Part shown: piece by piece, positions 8,061-9,722 of the stretch
Layout: each line of letters begins with the position of its first letter
How positions within the stretch are numbered: the first letter of the stretch is position 1
NCBI GenBank assembly: GCA_023388555.1
Contig: JAEWGA010000010.1
Span: 1 to 9,722, forward strand
DNA from: Bacteroidota bacterium
Lineage (GTDB): Bacteria; Bacteroidota; Bacteroidia; Bacteroidales; Porphyromonadaceae
DNA length: 9,722 nucleotides
Direction: 5' to 3'
The notes under the pieces: model-generated
Databases searched by the model: none
Told to the model about the DNA's origin: nothing
The model's input: the letters and a program-made list of their open reading frames with translations, nothing else
Program-made: the position numbers and the translations under genes

Positions 8061-8312
8061 TTATTTTTTACGGCCAAACAAACCGCCAATAAACAGCAGT
8101 ACGCATGCTCCTACTACGGATACAAGAAGCTGACCAAGGGTGGAGCCATTGCTTTCGAGCCCAAAAAGGGTAAACACCCAGCCCCCAACAACACCACCAA
8201 CCATACCCAAAATGGTATTCCAAATCCAACCAAGGGAACGGCCACGCATAATAGAAGCGGCTATAAGACCAGCTACAAGACCTACAAGTAAGGACCAAAG
8301 TAATGATAACAT
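8061..8312 (-). CDS. GlsB/YeaQ/YmgE-family small membrane protein
   Basis: This 83-residue protein is almost entirely hydrophobic with glycine-rich membrane segments at about 4-21, 29-50 and 59-78. It carries the family features of the 'transglycosylase-associated' group (PF04226): an early GLVAGLIAASIMRGR stretch, a central LGWIWNTILGMVGGVVGGWVF, and a C-terminal membrane segment ending in the basic GRKK. Members are small inner-membrane proteins linked to stress responses; their biochemical role is not established and the old transglycosylase name is not supported by catalytic residues. The start at 8312 gives the usual family length, and the plus-strand shadow frames here look unnatural. 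It stands alone, in the same direction as the SusC operon but separated from it by a strong hairpin. A possible but poor promoter, ATGCTTTG with an ATTG 18 bp upstream, is seen on the minus strand near 8386-8415. Confidence 0.9.
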   Translation of the reverse strand: MLSLLWSLLVGLVAGLIAASIMRGRSLGWIWNTILGMVGGVVGGWVFTLFGLESNGSTLGQLLVSVVGACVLLFIGGLFGRKK

Positions 8313-8455
8313 AATAGTTTTCGTTTTAGGAGTTAGTTAATTACACAGACCGGTGGGGCATACCAATGGAATATTTTTCTGCACAAAGCATCGTCATTGT
8401 GTGCAACACCAATCTCTATTAAACAAACCAGCATACCCTAACGAGTATGCCGTAC

Positions 8456-8483
8456 AAAAAAGTGCAGTACCTAAGCGCTGCAC
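8456..8483 (-). terminator. Terminator-like hairpin with T6, minus strand
   Basis: GTGCAG (8462-8467) and CTGCAC (8478-8483) form a perfect 6 bp stem with a 10-base loop. On the minus strand the stem is followed at once by six T (8461 to 8456). No protein gene on the minus strand lies upstream, so whatever transcript it would end is unidentified. A second small inverted repeat (8431-8450) follows. Confidence 0.45.
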
Positions 8484-8555
8484 AACAAAGTTCGGTATAA
8501 CTTATCACATAACCAAATACCATGCTTGCGGGGGGCTTCCCTGTGGGCAGAGGTG

Positions 8556-8581
8556 GTAAAAAAAGGAGGGCGGACTCCTTT
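8556..8581 (-). terminator. Terminator-like hairpin with T7, minus strand
   Basis: AAAGGAG (8562-8568) and CTCCTTT (8575-8581) form a perfect 7 bp stem around the loop GGCGGA. On the minus strand the stem runs into seven consecutive T (8564 to 8558, three of them inside the stem). It lies directly next to the 22-bp repeats and would end a transcript running through them from the right. The plus strand lacks a T run after the stem, so the direction is clear if it is a terminator at all. Confidence 0.5.
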
Positions 8582-8645
8582 GAAAAAGAAAGCGCAGTTT
8601 GTCGCAACGAAAAGCGCAGTTTGTTGAAAAAGAAAGCGCAGTTGT
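8580..8645. repeat. Three tandem 22-bp repeats (iteron-like)
   Basis: The core AAAGCGCAGTT occurs at 8589-8599, 8611-8621 and 8633-8643, spaced exactly 22 bp apart. The full units are 8580-8601, 8602-8623 and 8624-8645. Units one and three are identical over their first 20 bases; unit two differs in its left half but keeps the core. There are no spacers, so this is not a CRISPR array. Two helical turns of spacing would put every copy on the same DNA face. Short tandem repeats of similar length form parts of intergenic elements in Porphyromonas gingivalis, but relatedness is not tested here. Confidence 0.85.
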
Positions 8646-8706
8646 TTTTATACGACTTTTAACACTTCTCGCAAACCCGCTCCAGCAAAGGGCTTGCAGG
8701 CAGTCA

Positions 8707-8813
8707 CGCCTTTTTCTCCCCAAACGCCCCTTTTTCTCCCCCATTTTCGCCCCTCTTTCGGGACAAATTGGGGGATGTTTTTTGCCCCAAGTTCAGCCTG
8801 TTTTTTTTTGCCC
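8707..8813. repeat. Imperfect T-run/C-run repeats
   Basis: Blocks of T followed by blocks of C recur on the plus strand: TTTTTCTCCCC (8711), TTTTTCTCCCCC (8731), TTTTCGCCCC (8744), TTTTTTGCCCC (8779) and TTTTTTTTTGCCC (8801). The first two also share a preceding CGCC. Starts are 13 to 35 bp apart, so periodicity is loose. The tract is strongly pyrimidine-biased on one strand and leads into the pncA promoter. It may be a decayed repeat array or simple low-complexity sequence. Confidence 0.5.
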
Positions 8814-8824
8814 TAAATTTGTCC
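8761..8824. repeat. Inverted repeat overlapping the pncA promoter
   Basis: GGACAAATT (8761-8769) and AATTTGTCC (8816-8824) are perfect inverse copies; extending inward to GGG/CCC gives 12 of 14 matching pairs around a 36-base centre. The centre holds a second small inverted repeat, TTGGGG (8768-8773) with CCCCAA (8785-8790). The right arm contains most of the -7 element of pncA. It could be an operator, an RNA fold or the ends of a small element. Confidence 0.45.
8814..8821 (+). promoter_or_regulatory. Candidate -7 promoter element of pncA
   Basis: TAAATTTG fits the Bacteroidetes -7 consensus TAnnTTTG exactly and lies 61 bp upstream of the pncA start codon. The -33 region is weak: GTTC at 8791-8794 is at the right distance (19 bp) but does not match TTTG. 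The start would then be near 8828, giving a leader of roughly 55 bases. The region before the ATG is an A-rich AGCTGAAAAAAA with no Shine-Dalgarno, normal for this phylum. Confidence 0.5.
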
Positions 8825-8882
8825 TGTTGCACTTGCACTGGAAATTTGAAATATCCCATCTCCTCATATCAGCTGAAAAAAA

Positions 8883-9437
8883 ATGAACCGCTTGTTATTG
8901 ATTATTGACCCTCAAGTTGACTTTATAAACGGAACATTGCCAGTTCCAGAGGCTATCCCTAAGATGGAAGAGTTGGCGGCATATATCAAACGGACGGACG
9001 GCGAATATGCGGCAAAAGTAGTCACGCTGGATTGGCACCCATACAACCATTGCTCATTTAAGGAAAATGGGGGGCAGTGGCCAATGCATTGCGTGCAGAA
9101 TACAGCAGGTGCGGCAATTTGGCAGACATTGGTGGACCCTCTTTATACTACACATGGCAAGGTGATAATTTTGCGGAAAGGGGTTTGTGAGAACTCGGAA
9201 GAATACTCCATCTTCAAGAACAAAACATCGTCCGACTATTTGGATAGGCTGATAGATAGCATGGGGATCGACCAAATAGACTTGTGCGGAATAGCAGGGG
9301 ATATATGCGTGCTGGATACTCTAAAAGATGGAATAAAGAGGTACGGAGCATCCATTTTCCATGTTTTGCAGGAGTTCTGTCCATCTTTGGACGGAGGAAA
9401 AACATTGGATACAGCCATAAAAAAACTGAAGCCATGA
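8883..9437 (+). CDS. pncA: Nicotinamidase (PncA, isochorismatase-like fold)
   Basis: This 184-residue cytosolic hydrolase converts nicotinamide to nicotinate and ammonia in the NAD salvage route; some relatives also act on pyrazinamide. The family's catalytic triad is visible as D9 (LLIIDPQVDF), K99 (ILRKG) and C142 (GIAGDICVLDT). The metal ligands correspond to D50, H52, H56 and H69, in the blocks DWHPYNHCSF and WPMHCVQNTAGA, all classic for PncA rather than for other isochorismatase-like hydrolases. EYSIF at 107-111 is the usual segment after the lysine. Length and motif spacing match known enzymes such as that of Mycobacterium tuberculosis, so it appears intact. It is transcribed away from the glsB-type gene, and no other NAD salvage gene is visible in the window. 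The start at 8883 gives the canonical short N terminus before the first strand. Confidence 0.96.
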   Translation: MNRLLLIIDPQVDFINGTLPVPEAIPKMEELAAYIKRTDGEYAAKVVTLDWHPYNHCSFKENGGQWPMHCVQNTAGAAIWQTLVDPLYTTHGKVIILRKGVCENSEEYSIFKNKTSSDYLDRLIDSMGIDQIDLCGIAGDICVLDTLKDGIKRYGASIFHVLQEFCPSLDGGKTLDTAIKKLKP

Positions 9438-9722
9438 ATATATTCCACTTTTCAGCAATGACGAGCGTTTATAGCGTAAGGTGGATTAGTAGCATGTTTT
9501 TATGTACTGCTTATCATCGGGATCTTCTTTTCTCATAGTCTGCACCAAAAGAGAGTTTCTATTTGGGGGGGGGAGAAGCCAAGTGGCTTATTAGCAAAAG
9601 TATTGATACCTTTACAGCATCAACTGCCAATGCAACAGCTGGTTAAGGCGGGGTAGTGGCAGTACGTTCTGATTAACCTTCGGTAAAGCAGAATTGGTAA
9701 TAAGTAACGCACGTCACGGGAA
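9438..9722. other. Region after pncA without a supported gene
   Basis: No family is recognised on either strand. A 35-codon plus-strand frame (9434-9538, MNIFHFSAM and onward) overlaps the pncA stop as ATGA, and after its TAG the same frame stays open to a TAA at 9644-9646, passing a run of nine G at 9565-9573. A small stem AAGCC/GGCTT (9576-9589) follows the G run but lacks a T tract, so no terminator for pncA is called. It may be a decayed gene or plain spacer. Confidence 0.4.

Larger units (their letters stand above)
8313..8882. other. Gene-free structured intergenic region
   Basis: About 570 bp separate the divergent glsB-type and pncA genes. Open frames here cross repeats, are low in complexity and have no recognisable family, so no gene is called. 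Instead the region holds inverted repeats at 8431-8450 (GCATAC/GTATGC, loop of 8) and 8671-8697 (GCAAACCC/GGGCTTGC, one mismatch), two terminator-like hairpins on the minus strand, three 22-bp tandem repeats, a T/C-rich repeat zone and the pncA promoter. The clearest of these are listed separately. The density of structure suggests a small repetitive element or a non-coding RNA. Confidence 0.6.

Noticed and set aside
8580..8645. CRISPR array
   Set aside because: The repeats are directly adjacent at 22 bp with no unique spacers, and no cas gene is present.
8505..8744. A 79-codon minus-strand frame over the repeat cluster
   Set aside because: Most of it is translated repeat and pyrimidine tract; it resembles no family and overlaps a terminator-like hairpin.
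8430..8830. Replication origin with iterons
   Set aside because: No replication initiator gene is present and no convincing set of DnaA boxes was seen; only a single TTATCACA-like site occurs near 8501.
8599..8886. A 95-codon plus-strand frame that ends overlapping the pncA start (ATGA)
   Set aside because: It runs through the 22-bp repeats, the T/C-rich tract and the pncA promoter, gives a low-complexity protein of no known family, and its overlap with pncA is best explained by chance.
9571..9589. Terminator of pncA at the AAGCC/GGCTT stem
   Set aside because: The stem is only 5 bp with no T run after it.
9438..9722. tRNA or other stable RNA gene after pncA
   Set aside because: No cloverleaf, TTC-loop or CCA-like end could be found by eye on either strand.

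Overview
The window looks like a chromosomal segment of a Bacteroidetes bacterium, most likely order Bacteroidales and possibly near Porphyromonas. The evidence is an adjacent SusC/SusD pair, several surface-type lipoproteins, a DUF1735 domain in at least one of them, AT-rich translation starts without clear Shine-Dalgarno sequences, and a TAnnTTTG-type -7 promoter element. Genus is not settled by the sequence.

Positions 1-7711 (minus strand) hold one tightly packed operon, read from right to left: a SusC/RagA-type TonB-dependent transporter, a SusD-like lipoprotein, a GH18-fold lipoprotein whose catalytic motif is destroyed, a DUF1735 + LamG lipoprotein, and the first 222 residues of a lipoprotein whose visible C-terminal end matches the start of a GH18 endo-beta-N-acetylglucosaminidase. 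Gaps between genes are only 12-35 bp. The gene set matches the N-glycan loci of Bacteroides thetaiotaomicron (BT_3983-BT_3987) and Capnocytophaga canimorsus (Gpd). The likely scheme is that the endoglycosidase (cut off at position 1) releases N-glycans at the cell surface, the degenerate GH18 and LamG lipoproteins hold glycan, and SusC/SusD import it. No exoglycosidase or regulator lies in the window; they may lie left of position 1.

Positions 7712-8060 hold the long susC leader and a strong hairpin that probably ends the upstream gene. That gene, 8061-8312 (minus), encodes a small GlsB/YeaQ/YmgE-type membrane protein. Positions 8313-8882 carry no convincing gene but are full of structure: three exact-period 22-bp repeats, several inverted repeats, two terminator-like hairpins that both face the minus strand, and a T/C-rich repeat zone that runs into the promoter of the next gene. 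Positions 8883-9437 (plus) encode a complete PncA-type nicotinamidase. Positions 9438-9722 contain no supported gene, only a 35-codon ORF overlapping the pncA stop and a run of nine G.

The transport operon is a recognisable type, not a new system. The least explained part is the repeat and hairpin cluster at about 8430-8830.
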